Assembly: GCF_008806345.1 (NCBI RefSeq)
Contig: NZ_VZZJ01000006.1
Coordinates: 217,925-281,924, forward strand
Origin: Methylobacterium planeticum
GTDB lineage: Bacteria; Pseudomonadota; Alphaproteobacteria; Rhizobiales; Beijerinckiaceae
Direction of reading: 5' to 3'
Length of the DNA stretch: 64,000 bases
The translations under genes and the position numbers were made by a program. The notes below the pieces were generated by a model. It saw only the letters and a list, made by a program, of their open reading frames with translations. It was not told the origin of the DNA and did not search any database. Numbering within the stretch: position 1 is the stretch's first letter; the number at the start of each line of letters is the position of its first letter. Below, one piece after another: positions 9,131-17,849 of this stretch.

Positions 9131-10489
9131 TCACGCGCCCAGTATCGTGTCGAGCAGGAGCTTGAGGTTCAGCGCGACGATCACCGCCGCGATTGCCCAG
9201 GACAGAAGCTTCAGCCAGAGCGGGATGACGAGTGGCCCCATCTTGCCGCGGTCCGACACGAACTGAACGAGTGGAATCACCGCGAACGGCAGCTGCATCG
9301 ACAGCACGACCTGGCTGAGGACGAGGAGGCGAGCGGTGCCCTGCTCGCCATACAGCGCGGTCACCACGACCACGGGCACAATGGCGATCCCGCGCGTGAC
9401 GAGGCGCCGAGCCCAATCAGGCAGACGAAGCCGCAGAAACCCCTCCATCACGATCTGCCCGGCAAGGGTCGCCGTCACGGTGGAGTTGAGCCCGGAGGCC
9501 AGCAGTGCCACCGCGAACAGCGTCGAGGCGAGACCGGCGCCGAGGAGCGGCGTCAGCAGGTCGTAGGCCTGCTCGATCTCCTGCACCTCGGTGCGCCCGC
9601 TCGCGTGGAAGACCGTCGCGGCCATGATCAGGATCGAAGCATTGACGAACAGCGCCAGCATCAACGCGACGGTGCTGTCGATCACCGCAAAGCGCAGAGC
9701 GGATTTGCGGCCCGGTTTGTCCCGCTGATAGGCGCGCGTCTGCACGATCGACGAGTGCAGGTACAGGTTGTGCGGCATCACGGTCGCGCCGATGATCCCG
9801 ATGGCGATGTAGAGGGCAGCCGGGTTGGTGACGATTTCGGGCGACGGCAGGAAGCCCGCCAGCACGGCCTGAACCGGTGGGGCCGCGAGGGTGATCTGGA
9901 TGCCGAAGCAGATGAAGATCACCGTGAGCAAAGCGATCACGAAGGCTTCCAGCGCGCGGAAGCCGCGTCGCATCAACAGCAGGATCAGGAAGACATCCAG
10001 CGCCGTGATGCTCGCTCCGAGGATCAGGGGAATGCCGAACAGAAGCTTCAGGGCAATCGCGGTGCCGATCACCTCCGCGAGGTCGCAGGCGATGATCGCA
10101 GCCTCGCAGACGAGCCACAGCACGAAACTGACGGGTCGCGGGTAGTGGTCGCGGCATGCCTGGGCGAGATCGCGCCCGGTGGCGATCCCGAGGCGCGCCG
10201 CGAGCGCCTGCAGGACGATCGCCATCAGGTTCGAGAGGAGGATGACGGCAAGCAGCGTGTAGCCGAACTGCGACCCACCGGCGATGTCGGTGGCCCAGTT
10301 GCCGGGGTCCATGTAGCCGACCGAGACCATGTAGCCCGGGCCAACGAACGCCAGCATCCGGCGAAACCACGTTCCGGTCGCGGGAACCGGGACGCTCGCG
10401 TTCATCCGGCCGAGGCTTGGCTCCGCGTCGGAGTCGCCGCCGAAGCGCCACGCCTGCTGCCGCTGCATGAAATTCACGTAAGGACCCAC
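9131..10489 (-). CDS. mntH: Nramp-family divalent metal (Mn2+/Fe2+) : H+ symporter
   Basis: The 452-residue inner-membrane protein has about eleven hydrophobic segments. The first helix carries DPGNW (residues 61-65), and helix 6 MPHNLYLHS (238-246); both are metal-binding signatures of Nramp transporters. It imports Mn2+, and to a lesser degree Fe2+, with protons. The GTG at 10489 gives the longest form; ATGs at codons 8 and 29 are also possible, and no ribosome-binding site decides the matter. The upstream palindrome TATAGCA-TG-TGCTATA (10509-10524) looks like an Mn-responsive operator, so repression by MntR or Mur under Mn-replete conditions is likely. Confidence 0.93.
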   Translation of the reverse strand: MGPYVNFMQRQQAWRFGGDSDAEPSLGRMNASVPVPATGTWFRRMLAFVGPGYMVSVGYMDPGNWATDIAGGSQFGYTLLAVILLSNLMAIVLQALAARLGIATGRDLAQACRDHYPRPVSFVLWLVCEAAIIACDLAEVIGTAIALKLLFGIPLILGASITALDVFLILLLMRRGFRALEAFVIALLTVIFICFGIQITLAAPPVQAVLAGFLPSPEIVTNPAALYIAIGIIGATVMPHNLYLHSSIVQTRAYQRDKPGRKSALRFAVIDSTVALMLALFVNASILIMAATVFHASGRTEVQEIEQAYDLLTPLLGAGLASTLFAVALLASGLNSTVTATLAGQIVMEGFLRLRLPDWARRLVTRGIAIVPVVVVTALYGEQGTARLLVLSQVVLSMQLPFAVIPLVQFVSDRGKMGPLVIPLWLKLLSWAIAAVIVALNLKLLLDTILGA

Positions 10490-10508
10490 ACCGAACCGAT
10501 CGCCGCTC

Positions 10509-10524
10509 TATAGCATGTGCTATA
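10509..10524. promoter_or_regulatory. MntR/Mur-like operator upstream of mntH
   Basis: TATAGCA and TGCTATA form perfect 7-bp arms around two bases. The ATAGC...GCTAT core resembles enterobacterial MntR boxes. It lies 20 bases upstream of the mntH start, overlapping AT-rich -10-like sequence on both strands. A further TGCTAT half-site is at 10544-10549. Confidence 0.6.
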
Positions 10525-10582
10525 ATCGATACAAACAGCTAAGATGCTATTGCCGCACGGTCACCGGATGGAAGGCCTGAGC

Positions 10583-11287
10583 TCAGCGGATGAGGATCGA
10601 TCGCTCCACGAAGGTCGTCACGGCAGCGATGTAGACCTCCACATCCGTTCGCCGCTTCCGGTACTTGCTGCGCTTCACGTACCAATCCTGCAGCAGCGGC
10701 TTGATCAGCGACGCCGTGAGGGACACGTCGCCGACGCGGAAGCGCCCCTGTGCGACGCCCCGTGCCAGCACATCGGCGAAGATCTGCTCCGTGGCGAGTT
10801 CGCTCTCGACTGCGATCCGCCGCGCGGAAGCCGGAAATCCCTTGGCCTCCATGTAGGCAAAGACGAACCAGGGCTGCATGTCCTCGGTCAGCCGGATATG
10901 CGTGGCGATGAGCCAGCGCAGATGCAGGACCGAATCGTTCTTCACCGCATCCGGAGCGTCCCGGAGCGCGGCTTCCGCGGTTGTGGCGACCTCCGTGAGG
11001 ATCATGACCAGCAGGGTATTCTTGTTCTCGAAATAGGAATACAGGCCGCCCATGCTGAGGCCGGTGGCCTCGGCAAGGTCGCGCAAGGTGGTCTGATGAA
11101 AGCCTTTCTGCGCGGAGAGATGAAGCACCGCGCCGATGATCCGCGCGAGGTTCGCCGTGGCCACGTGCGACTTCTGCACGCGGATCGTCGCGCGATGGCG
11201 CGCGAGGATTCGCGCGCAGATCGGCTCGAGGGACGCCAAGTTCGGATCGTAGCGCCTGCCCCGCGCTTCGGCCGCGCCCGTCACCAT
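10583..11287 (-). CDS. TetR-family regulator, probable repressor of the acyl-CoA cluster
   Basis: The 234-residue protein has an N-terminal TetR helix-turn-helix: AQKGFHQTTLRDLAEATGLS followed by MGGLYSYFENKNTLL (about residues 60-94). The C-terminal half is the ligand-binding helical domain. It is transcribed divergently from the acyl-CoA dehydrogenase gene, with 131 bases between starts. TetR proteins in this position usually repress the neighbouring catabolic operon and respond to an acyl-CoA. An inverted repeat in the shared spacer (11377-11400) is the likely operator. The extended N-terminus before the HTH, about 50 residues, is longer than usual, so the true start could be internal. Confidence 0.88.
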   Translation of the reverse strand: MVTGAAEARGRRYDPNLASLEPICARILARHRATIRVQKSHVATANLARIIGAVLHLSAQKGFHQTTLRDLAEATGLSMGGLYSYFENKNTLLVMILTEVATTAEAALRDAPDAVKNDSVLHLRWLIATHIRLTEDMQPWFVFAYMEAKGFPASARRIAVESELATEQIFADVLARGVAQGRFRVGDVSLTASLIKPLLQDWYVKRSKYRKRRTDVEVYIAAVTTFVERSILIR

Positions 11288-11376
11288 GGCCTTCCCGGAA
11301 CGTTCACGGCTTCCCCCGCGCTTCGAGCTGACATTCGCCGCAGCATTCTATTGCCGATCAGCGCCGACAGGTCTAG

Positions 11377-11400
11377 AAAACCGAGCGCTTGCTCGTTTTT
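11377..11400. promoter_or_regulatory. TetR-type operator in divergent spacer
   Basis: An inverted repeat, AAAAcCGAGC-GCTT-GCTCGtTTTT, with matching A4/T4 flanks lies 19 bases upstream of the acyl-CoA dehydrogenase ATG. The shape (CGAGC...GCTCG inside an ACCG-like palindrome) is typical of TetR regulators of acyl-CoA genes. Binding here would cover the start region of the operon's promoter. Confidence 0.55.
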
Positions 11401-11418
11401 CCGCGCGGAGGCCCGCGA

Positions 11419-12630
11419 ATGGATTTCTCGGTCGATCCCCGCGTCGAAGACTATCGCAGGCGGATCGCGGCCTTCGTCGACCGCGCCCTGATTCCCCTGG
11501 AGAGCGATCCGGGCGCCTACGATCCGCACGGCAACATCGCCCTCGACGTCCTCGCGCGGATGCGCGAGCAGGCGCGCAGCGAGGGTCTCTGGTGCCTCCA
11601 GCTGAAACCGGAGACCGGTGGGGCCGGGCTCGACAAGGTTGGCATGGCGGTCTGCTACGAGGAGATGAACCGCTCGATCTTCGGGCCGGTCGTCTTCAAT
11701 TCCGCCGCGCCCGATGACGGCAATATGATGCTCCTGGAGGCGGTGGGCACACCGGCTCAGAAGAGGCGCTGGCTCGCGCCCATCGTGGATGGCCGCACCC
11801 GCTCGGCCTTCGCCATGACCGAGCCGCATCCCGGCGGAGGCTCGGACCCGTCGATGATCCGCACCACGGCGCGGCGCGAGGGCGACACCTACGTGGTGAC
11901 CGGGCAGAAGTGGTTCATCACCGGGGCTGAGGATGCCGGGCACCTCATCCTGGTCGCACGCACCTCGGACGATCCGCGGACCGGGCTTACGGCCTTCCTG
12001 TTCGACGCGGAACAGCCCGGCTGGGAGATCGTGCGCCGCATCGCCATCATGGGACCCGAGGAACATGGGGGCCATTGCGAGTTGCGCTTCGACGGACTCG
12101 AGATCCCGAGCGACAATGTCCTGATCGGTGAGGGCGCCGGCCTGAAGGTCACGCAGATCCGGCTTGGCCCCGCCCGGTTGACCCATTGCATGCGATGGCT
12201 CGGACTCTCGAAACGCTGCGTCGAGATCGCCCGGTCCTACGCGTCCGATAGGCATGGATTCGGCGTGCGCCTCGCCGACCGTGAGAGCATCCAGCTGATG
12301 CTCGGAGACCTCGCCATGCGCATCGAGGTCGGGCGTCTGCTCGTGATGAAGGCGGCCTGGGAGCTTGATCGCGGCGGCTTCGCCCGCAAGGAGGTCTCGA
12401 TGGCGAAGATCCACGTCGCCAACCTGCTGCACGCGGCCGCCGACGTCGCGATCCAGATCAACGGCGCCCGGGGCTACTCCAAGGACACGGTACTGGAGTG
12501 GATCTACCGCTACGCCCGCCAGGCGCGCCTCGTCGACGGGGCGGACGAGGTCCACAAGATGGTACTGAACCGCTTCCTCGAGAAGGAAGAGCGGTCGTTC
12601 TGGCACTGGAACGTGCCGGACTCGGTCTAG
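11419..12630 (+). CDS. Acyl-CoA dehydrogenase
   Basis: The 403-residue FAD enzyme catalyses alpha,beta-desaturation of an acyl-CoA. Domain order is N-terminal helical (1-120), middle beta domain with the FAD-contact FAMTEPHPGGGSDP, and C-terminal helical domain with INGARGYSKDTVLEWIYRYARQARLVDGADEVHK, the conserved end of this family. It resembles the ACAD11-like group that often accompanies an APH-type kinase gene. The start is fixed by GGAGG at 11407-11411. It is the first gene of the operon and its substrate chain length is unknown. Confidence 0.92.
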   Translation: MDFSVDPRVEDYRRRIAAFVDRALIPLESDPGAYDPHGNIALDVLARMREQARSEGLWCLQLKPETGGAGLDKVGMAVCYEEMNRSIFGPVVFNSAAPDDGNMMLLEAVGTPAQKRRWLAPIVDGRTRSAFAMTEPHPGGGSDPSMIRTTARREGDTYVVTGQKWFITGAEDAGHLILVARTSDDPRTGLTAFLFDAEQPGWEIVRRIAIMGPEEHGGHCELRFDGLEIPSDNVLIGEGAGLKVTQIRLGPARLTHCMRWLGLSKRCVEIARSYASDRHGFGVRLADRESIQLMLGDLAMRIEVGRLLVMKAAWELDRGGFARKEVSMAKIHVANLLHAAADVAIQINGARGYSKDTVLEWIYRYARQARLVDGADEVHKMVLNRFLEKEERSFWHWNVPDSV

Positions 12631-12670
12631 GCGTGTTTCGCGAGCAATGGCGCGGGGAAGAGCGAGAGAC

Positions 12671-13852
12671 ATGTCGAATGGTGTCGTGATCGTTGCGGGC
12701 GTGCGGACGGCCATCGGGTCCTTCGGGGGATCGCTCGCCGCTGTGCCGCCGTCGCGCCTCGGGGCGCTCTGCGTCCGCGAGGCCCTGCGCCGAGCCGAGG
12801 TGCAAGGCGCCGAGGTCGGGCACGTCGTCTTCGGCAACGTCATCCCGACCGAGCCGCGCGATGCCTATCTGGCGCGGGTGGCGGCCCTGGAGGGCGGGAT
12901 CCCACAGGAGGTTCCGGCGCTCACGGTCAACCGCCTGTGCGGTAGCGGCCTCCAGGCGGTGGTCTCGGCTGCGCAAGCCATTCTCCTCGGTGATGCCGCC
13001 ATCGCGGTCGCGGGTGGCGCGGAGAGCATGAGCCGGGCACCCCACATTCTCACGGCCGCACGCACCGGACAGCGCATGGGCGATATGGTCGCGACCGATT
13101 ACATGATCGGCGTCCTCACCGACCCCTTCGGCAACGGCCATATGGGCATCACCGCCGAGAACGTGGCCGCTCGCTACGACGTCTCGCGCGAAGCTCAGGA
13201 TGCACTCGCGGCCGAAAGTCAGGGCCGGGCCCGCGCGGCGATCGCGGAGGGCCGATTCCGCGAGCAGATCCTGCCGGTCGAGGTCACGGTGCGGCGCGAG
13301 ATCGTGGCATTCGACACGGACGAGCACCCGAAGGCGACCCGCGCGGAGGATCTGGCGACGCTGCGTCCCGCGTTCCGCAAGGACGGTTCGGTGACCGCGG
13401 GCAACGCCTCGGGCCTCAACGACGGCGCTGCTGCCCTCGTGTTGATGAGCGCCGAGCGAGCCGAGCGCGACGGGCGGACACCGCTCGCCCGGATCGTCGG
13501 CTATGCGCACGCAGGCGTGGATCCCTCGGAGATGGGCATGGGCCCGGTCCCGGCGGTTCGGCGTCTTTGCGACCGTACGGGCCTGACGGTCGGTGATTTC
13601 GATGTCATCGAGTCGAATGAGGCCTTCGCGGCACAGGCATGCGCCGTGTCACGCGATCTCGGTTTCGATCCGGCGCGGGTGAACCCGAACGGCGGCGCCA
13701 TCGCGCTCGGACATCCGATCGGCGCCACCGGGGCGATCCTCACCGTCAAAGCGCTCTACGAGCTGCGCCGCAGTGAGGGGCGTTATGGTCTCGTGACGAT
13801 GTGCATAGGCGGCGGACAGGGCATCGCGCTCGCCCTTGAGCGCCTGTCCTGA
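12671..13852 (+). CDS. Acetyl-CoA acetyltransferase / 3-ketoacyl-CoA thiolase
   Basis: The 393-residue thiolase has the acyl-accepting Cys90 in [10 protein letters not shown], the His348 of [15 protein letters not shown] and the Cys378 of CIGGGQG, so all catalytic residues are present. It cleaves 3-ketoacyl-CoA with CoA, or condenses two acetyl-CoA in reverse. It lies 40 bases downstream of the dehydrogenase and is probably cotranscribed. The ATG at 12671 is chosen over an in-frame ATG at 12647 because it begins the family N-terminus ([16 protein letters not shown]). Confidence 0.94.
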   Translation: MSNGVVIVAGVRTAIGSFGGSLAAVPPSRLGALCVREALRRAEVQGAEVGHVVFGNVIPTEPRDAYLARVAALEGGIPQEVPALTVNRLCGSGLQAVVSAAQAILLGDAAIAVAGGAESMSRAPHILTAARTGQRMGDMVATDYMIGVLTDPFGNGHMGITAENVAARYDVSREAQDALAAESQGRARAAIAEGRFREQILPVEVTVRREIVAFDTDEHPKATRAEDLATLRPAFRKDGSVTAGNASGLNDGAAALVLMSAERAERDGRTPLARIVGYAHAGVDPSEMGMGPVPAVRRLCDRTGLTVGDFDVIESNEAFAAQACAVSRDLGFDPARVNPNGGAIALGHPIGATGAILTVKALYELRRSEGRYGLVTMCIGGGQGIALALERLS

Positions 13853-13957
13853 TCGGTTGAGTGTGGGCGGCCCGACCTGTGCCGGACGAGCGTGGGCGGG
13901 ACATGGACGGAAACGGTTGCGGTGATCCGCGCGAAGCGGATGCCGCCGGGAGGGCCG

Positions 13958-14725
13958 ATGGCCGGGCTGTTCGATCTGGTTGACCGGCACGTGCTCGTCA
14001 CGGGCGCTTCGAGCGGCCTCGGGCGTCACTTCGCCTTGCGCCTCGCGGAAGCCGGAGCGCGCATCACCGTCACGGCGCGCCGGGCTGACGCCCTTGCCGA
14101 GACCGTGGTACGGATCGAGGCCGCGGGTGGGCAGGCGAGAGCGGCGGTGATGGATGTCACCGATTCCATGACCGTCGAAGCGGCGCTCGACTTGGCGGAA
14201 GCCTCCTTCGGCCCGGTCGCGGTTCTGGTGAACAATGCCGGCGTCACGGTCACGCGGGCGGCCCTCGACCTCGAAGAGGACGAGTGGGATCGCGTCGTCG
14301 ACACCAATCTCAAGGGGGTCTGGCTGATGGCGCAGGCCACGGCGCGCCGGATGGTGCGCACGGACACGCGCGGCAGCATCATCAACGTTGCGTCGATCCT
14401 CGGCCTTCGGGTTGCGGGCGGTGTTGCGCCCTACGCGGTGTCGAAGGCCGGCGTCGTGCAGCTCACCAAAAGCCTCGCGCTCGAATGGGCGCGCCACGGC
14501 ATCCGGGTGAATGCCCTGGCGCCCGGCTACATCCGGACGGAGCTCAGCGGCGCATTCTTCGACACGGACGCCGGCAAGGCCCTGATCAAGCGCATCCCGC
14601 AGCGGCGCCTCGGGGAGGCCGGGGACCTCGACGGCGCGCTCCTGCTCCTTGCCTCGGATGCGGGCGGCTACATGACGGGCAGCGTGATCGCCATCGATGG
14701 CGGCCATCTGGTCTCGGGCCTGTGA
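13958..14725 (+). CDS. SDR-family NAD(P)-dependent oxidoreductase
   Basis: The 255-residue protein is a classical short-chain dehydrogenase: TGASSGLG cofactor motif (residues 15-22), NNAG (92-95), and the catalytic Ser146, Tyr159 and Lys163 in INVAS...YAVSK. In this operon it probably oxidises a 3-hydroxyacyl-CoA or related alcohol, supplying the step between the dehydrogenase and the thiolase; no enoyl-CoA hydratase is present. GGGAGGG just upstream (13948-13954) supports ATG 13958, though spacing is short. ATG 13940 and 13892 are also in frame. Confidence 0.9.
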   Translation: MAGLFDLVDRHVLVTGASSGLGRHFALRLAEAGARITVTARRADALAETVVRIEAAGGQARAAVMDVTDSMTVEAALDLAEASFGPVAVLVNNAGVTVTRAALDLEEDEWDRVVDTNLKGVWLMAQATARRMVRTDTRGSIINVASILGLRVAGGVAPYAVSKAGVVQLTKSLALEWARHGIRVNALAPGYIRTELSGAFFDTDAGKALIKRIPQRRLGEAGDLDGALLLLASDAGGYMTGSVIAIDGGHLVSGL

Positions 14726-14770
14726 CCGTCGTGCGGATCAAGGAATGCCCGGCACCGGAGGGCTCCGCCC

Positions 14771-15787
14771 GTGCTGGATGACGATCGCCGCGAGGCTTTG
14801 CGCGCCTGGCTCGCACGGCAACTCGGTGCGGGCGAGGTCACGCTAACCGACGTCCAGCCGCTCGGCGGCGGCTCGATCCAGGAGAATTGGCGGATCGACT
14901 GCGTCGTGGCGGGCACACCGCGCCACTTCGTCCTGCGCAAGGATGCGGCGGCGACGATCGCGTCGAGCCGCAGCCGGTCCGAGGAATTCGCCATCCTGCA
15001 GGCGGCTCATCACGGCGGCGTGCGCGTGCCGGAGCCCGTCGGGTTCTGCCAGGACGAGACCGTCGTCGGAGCGCCCTTCGCTCTGATGGGCCTCGTCGAC
15101 GGGGTCGCGCTCGGTCCGCGCGTTGCCAAGGATCTGAGCCTCGGCGGTGATCGGGAGCGGCTGGCTGAATGCCTCGGGCGGGAACTCGCCCGGATCCATC
15201 GGATACGCCTGCCCCGCGCAAACCTCGCCTTCCTGGGTGACCCCGAGCCAGACCCCGCGCGCGCCGAGATCGCCGTGCTCCGGGGTAAGCTCGATGCCCT
15301 CGGCGCGGCGCGCCCGGCACTCGAATGGGGCCTGCGCTGGGCCGACCGGCACGCTCCGGCTTGCTCCGTCCCCACCCTGACGCATCGCGACTTCCGGACC
15401 GGCAATTACATGGTCGACGCCGCGGGGCTAACCGCGATCCTCGATTGGGAGTTTGCGGGCTGGGGCGACCCGGTATCCGATCTCGGCTGGTTCTGCGCGG
15501 AGTGCTGGCGCTTCGGCCGGCCCGCGCTCGAGGCCGGGGGCATCGCCTCGCGCGCGGCCTTCTATCGAGGATACGAAGGGGAGGGCGGCGGGCCCATCGA
15601 CAATGCCGCCGTGCGCTACTGGGAAATCGTCGCCCATCTGCGCTGGGCGGTAATCGCCCTCGAACAGGGGCAGCGCCATCTCTCGGGCGCCGCGTTCTCC
15701 CTCGAACTCGCCCTGACCGGGCGCATGGTCCCGGAACTCGAACGCGCAGTCCTGCGGGCGACAGACCCGAAGTTTTGGAGCGTCTGA
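14771..15787 (+). CDS. APH-like kinase family protein (aminoglycoside phosphotransferase fold)
   Basis: The 338-residue protein has the APH/choline-kinase fold: an N-lobe with FVLRKDAAATIASS, a catalytic loop HRDFRTGNYMVD (HRD 205-207, Asn212) and the metal-binding DWEFAG (225-230). Genes of this type regularly sit beside acyl-CoA dehydrogenases (the ACAD10/ACAD11 pairing in animals is a fusion of the two activities) and phosphorylate 4-hydroxy fatty acyl-CoAs there. An equivalent role in this operon is an inference. The start is GTG. The stop lies two bases before the next ATG, implying translational coupling. Confidence 0.82.
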   Translation: MLDDDRREALRAWLARQLGAGEVTLTDVQPLGGGSIQENWRIDCVVAGTPRHFVLRKDAAATIASSRSRSEEFAILQAAHHGGVRVPEPVGFCQDETVVGAPFALMGLVDGVALGPRVAKDLSLGGDRERLAECLGRELARIHRIRLPRANLAFLGDPEPDPARAEIAVLRGKLDALGAARPALEWGLRWADRHAPACSVPTLTHRDFRTGNYMVDAAGLTAILDWEFAGWGDPVSDLGWFCAECWRFGRPALEAGGIASRAAFYRGYEGEGGGPIDNAAVRYWEIVAHLRWAVIALEQGQRHLSGAAFSLELALTGRMVPELERAVLRATDPKFWSV

Positions 15788-15789
15788 CC

Positions 15790-16125
15790 ATGCAGGACGA
15801 ACCATCGGGCGCTGAACTTCTCGACGTCGCTCGCCAGGTCCTGAGCCGGGAGATCGCCCCCACCCTGACGGGCCGCCCCCGCTATCTCGCCGCGATGGTG
15901 GCGAATGCCATCGGCATCGTCGCCCGCGAGATCGAGCATGGCGCCGCGATGCGCGATGCCTTGGCGCGGGCAGTGTCCCGGATCGATCCCGACGCCACGA
16001 CGGCTGACCTCGCGGCCGCCATCCGGGCCGGCGGTCACGATGCCGATGCGGATCTCCACGCGGCGCTTGTCGAGGCTACCGAGACGGCCGCCGCCATCTG
16101 GAAGCCCCCGCCGCCCGGTCAGTGA
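15790..16125 (+). CDS. DUF6285 protein
   Basis: This 111-residue acidic protein begins MQDEPSGAELLDVARQVL and contains YLAAMVANAIGIVAREIEHG. It fits the DUF6285 family, which is almost always encoded directly after an APH-like kinase in acyl-CoA gene clusters. The start follows the kinase stop by two bases, so the two are coupled. A helper subunit of the kinase is plausible from this linkage, but no function is established. No signal peptide or metal motif is visible. Confidence 0.75.
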   Translation: MQDEPSGAELLDVARQVLSREIAPTLTGRPRYLAAMVANAIGIVAREIEHGAAMRDALARAVSRIDPDATTADLAAAIRAGGHDADADLHAALVEATETAAAIWKPPPPGQ

Positions 16126-16196
16126 GCGGGGGCGCTGGCATCCGGGGATCAACCCCGGCGCCGCGGGCGAGACGTTCGGGGAAACGAGGAAGCGCC

Positions 16197-17849
16197 ATGG
16201 CCGGCAACACCGGGCACCCGTTCGAGACCGGGCTCGACAAGAATCGCGCGAACTTCGCGGCCCTCACCCCGCCGAGCTTCCTTGCCCGCGCCGCCGTGAG
16301 CTTCGGCGCCAGCGTCGCGGTGATCGACGACGAGCGGCGCATCACCTACGCGGAGCTCTACGACCGCTGCCGCCGTCTCGCCTCCGCGCTCGCCCGGCGC
16401 GGAATCGGGCGCCTCGAGACCGTGGCGATCCTCGCCCCCAATATCCCGGAGATGATCGAGGCGCATTTCGCCGTGCCGATGCTCGGCGCCGTGCTGAACC
16501 CGCTCAACACGCGCCTCGACGCGGCGACGCTGGCCTTCTCGCTGCGCCACGGCGAGGCGAAGGTGCTCATCGTCGATCGGGATTTCGCGCCCCTGGTCGC
16601 GCAGGTGCTGGCCCTTCTCGACGAACAGCCTCTGCTCGTCGAGGTCCCCGCTCCGGCGGCGGGCCCCGCGATCCTGGAGGCAATCGGCTACGAGGACTTG
16701 TTGCACGAGGGCGACCCATCCTACGATTGGCCGGGGCCCGACGACGAGTGGCAATCCCTCTGTCTCCTCTACACCTCGGGGACGACGGGCGATCCGAAGG
16801 GCGCCGTCTACAGCCATCGCGGGGCCTACCTTCAGGCGCTCGGCAACGCCGTCACTTTCGGGGTGAACCGGGAGAGCGTCTATCTCTGGACGCTGCCGAT
16901 GTTCCATTGCAGCGGCTGGTCCTACCCCTGGGCCATGGTGGCAGCCGGCGGCACGCAGGTCTGCCTGCGCAAGGTCGAGCCCGCTCGAATCTTCCGCCTC
17001 ATCGCCGAGCATGGCGTCACGCATCTCTGCGGCGCGCCGATCCTCCTCTCGATGCTGGTGCACGCGCCGGCGCAGGACCGCGTTCCCTTCCCGCAGACGG
17101 TTCGCTGTGCCACGGGCGGTGCCGCACCGACCTCGACGATCCTCCGGGCAATGGAGTCGATGGGATTTTCGGTCACGCACCTGTACGGGGCGACCGAGAC
17201 CTACGGACCGGGCACGGCCAGCGTGGCGGTCGACGCCTGGGCGGATCTCACAGAGGCGGAACGCTACGAGCGGATGGCACGCCAGGGCGTGTCGCTGACG
17301 ACCGTGGAGGAGTTGGCGGTCGTCGATCCCTCGGCCCTTGCGCCGATCCCGCAGGACGGGCGCACGATCGGGGAGATCGCGATGCGCGGCAATACCGTGA
17401 TGAAGGGATACCTCAAGAACCCCGACGCCACCGCCCGGACGCTCACGGGCGGCTGGTACCTGTCGGGCGATCTCGCGGTTTGGCATCCGGACGGCGCGGT
17501 CGAGATCAAGGACCGCGCCAAGGACATCATCATCTCGGGCGGCGAGAACATCTCGAGTCTCGAGGTCGAGGAAGTCCTCTCGCGCCACCCCGCCGTCATG
17601 CTCGCCGCGGTCGTCGCCCGCCCCGACGTTACCTGGGGCGAGACGCCCTGTGCGTTTCTCGAGCTCAAGCCGAGTGGTCCCGGCGCGACGGAAGCCGAGA
17701 TCGTCGCCTTCTGCCGCGAGCACCTCGCGCGCTTCAAGGTGCCGAGGACGATCGTGTTCGGGCCGCTGCCGAAGACAGCCACCGGCAAGATCCAGAAGTT
17801 CGTGCTGCGCGAGCAGGCGCAGGCGATCGAGCCGGCCGCAAAGGCCTAG
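16197..17849 (+). CDS. Acyl-CoA synthetase (AMP-forming, ANL superfamily)
   Basis: The 550-residue ligase has the P-loop motif SGTTGDPKG (about residues 193-201), the A5-type LYGATE, the hinge-side GWYLSGDLAV and the catalytic lysine motif TATGKIQK near residue 531. It activates a carboxylic acid to its CoA thioester via the adenylate. The sequence PMFHCSGWSYPW resembles medium-chain and 3-methylmercaptopropionate ligases, so a short or medium-chain substrate is likelier than long-chain. GAGGAA before ATG 16197 fixes the start. It is the last gene of the cluster and its stop overlaps by four bases the stop of the convergent transporter operon. Confidence 0.92.
   Translation: MAGNTGHPFETGLDKNRANFAALTPPSFLARAAVSFGASVAVIDDERRITYAELYDRCRRLASALARRGIGRLETVAILAPNIPEMIEAHFAVPMLGAVLNPLNTRLDAATLAFSLRHGEAKVLIVDRDFAPLVAQVLALLDEQPLLVEVPAPAAGPAILEAIGYEDLLHEGDPSYDWPGPDDEWQSLCLLYTSGTTGDPKGAVYSHRGAYLQALGNAVTFGVNRESVYLWTLPMFHCSGWSYPWAMVAAGGTQVCLRKVEPARIFRLIAEHGVTHLCGAPILLSMLVHAPAQDRVPFPQTVRCATGGAAPTSTILRAMESMGFSVTHLYGATETYGPGTASVAVDAWADLTEAERYERMARQGVSLTTVEELAVVDPSALAPIPQDGRTIGEIAMRGNTVMKGYLKNPDATARTLTGGWYLSGDLAVWHPDGAVEIKDRAKDIIISGGENISSLEVEEVLSRHPAVMLAAVVARPDVTWGETPCAFLELKPSGPGATEAEIVAFCREHLARFKVPRTIVFGPLPKTATGKIQKFVLREQAQAIEPAAKA

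Noticed and set aside
10490..10582. Mn riboswitch (yybP-type) upstream of mntH
   Set aside because: The spacer is too short and shows only the palindrome, not the riboswitch helices.
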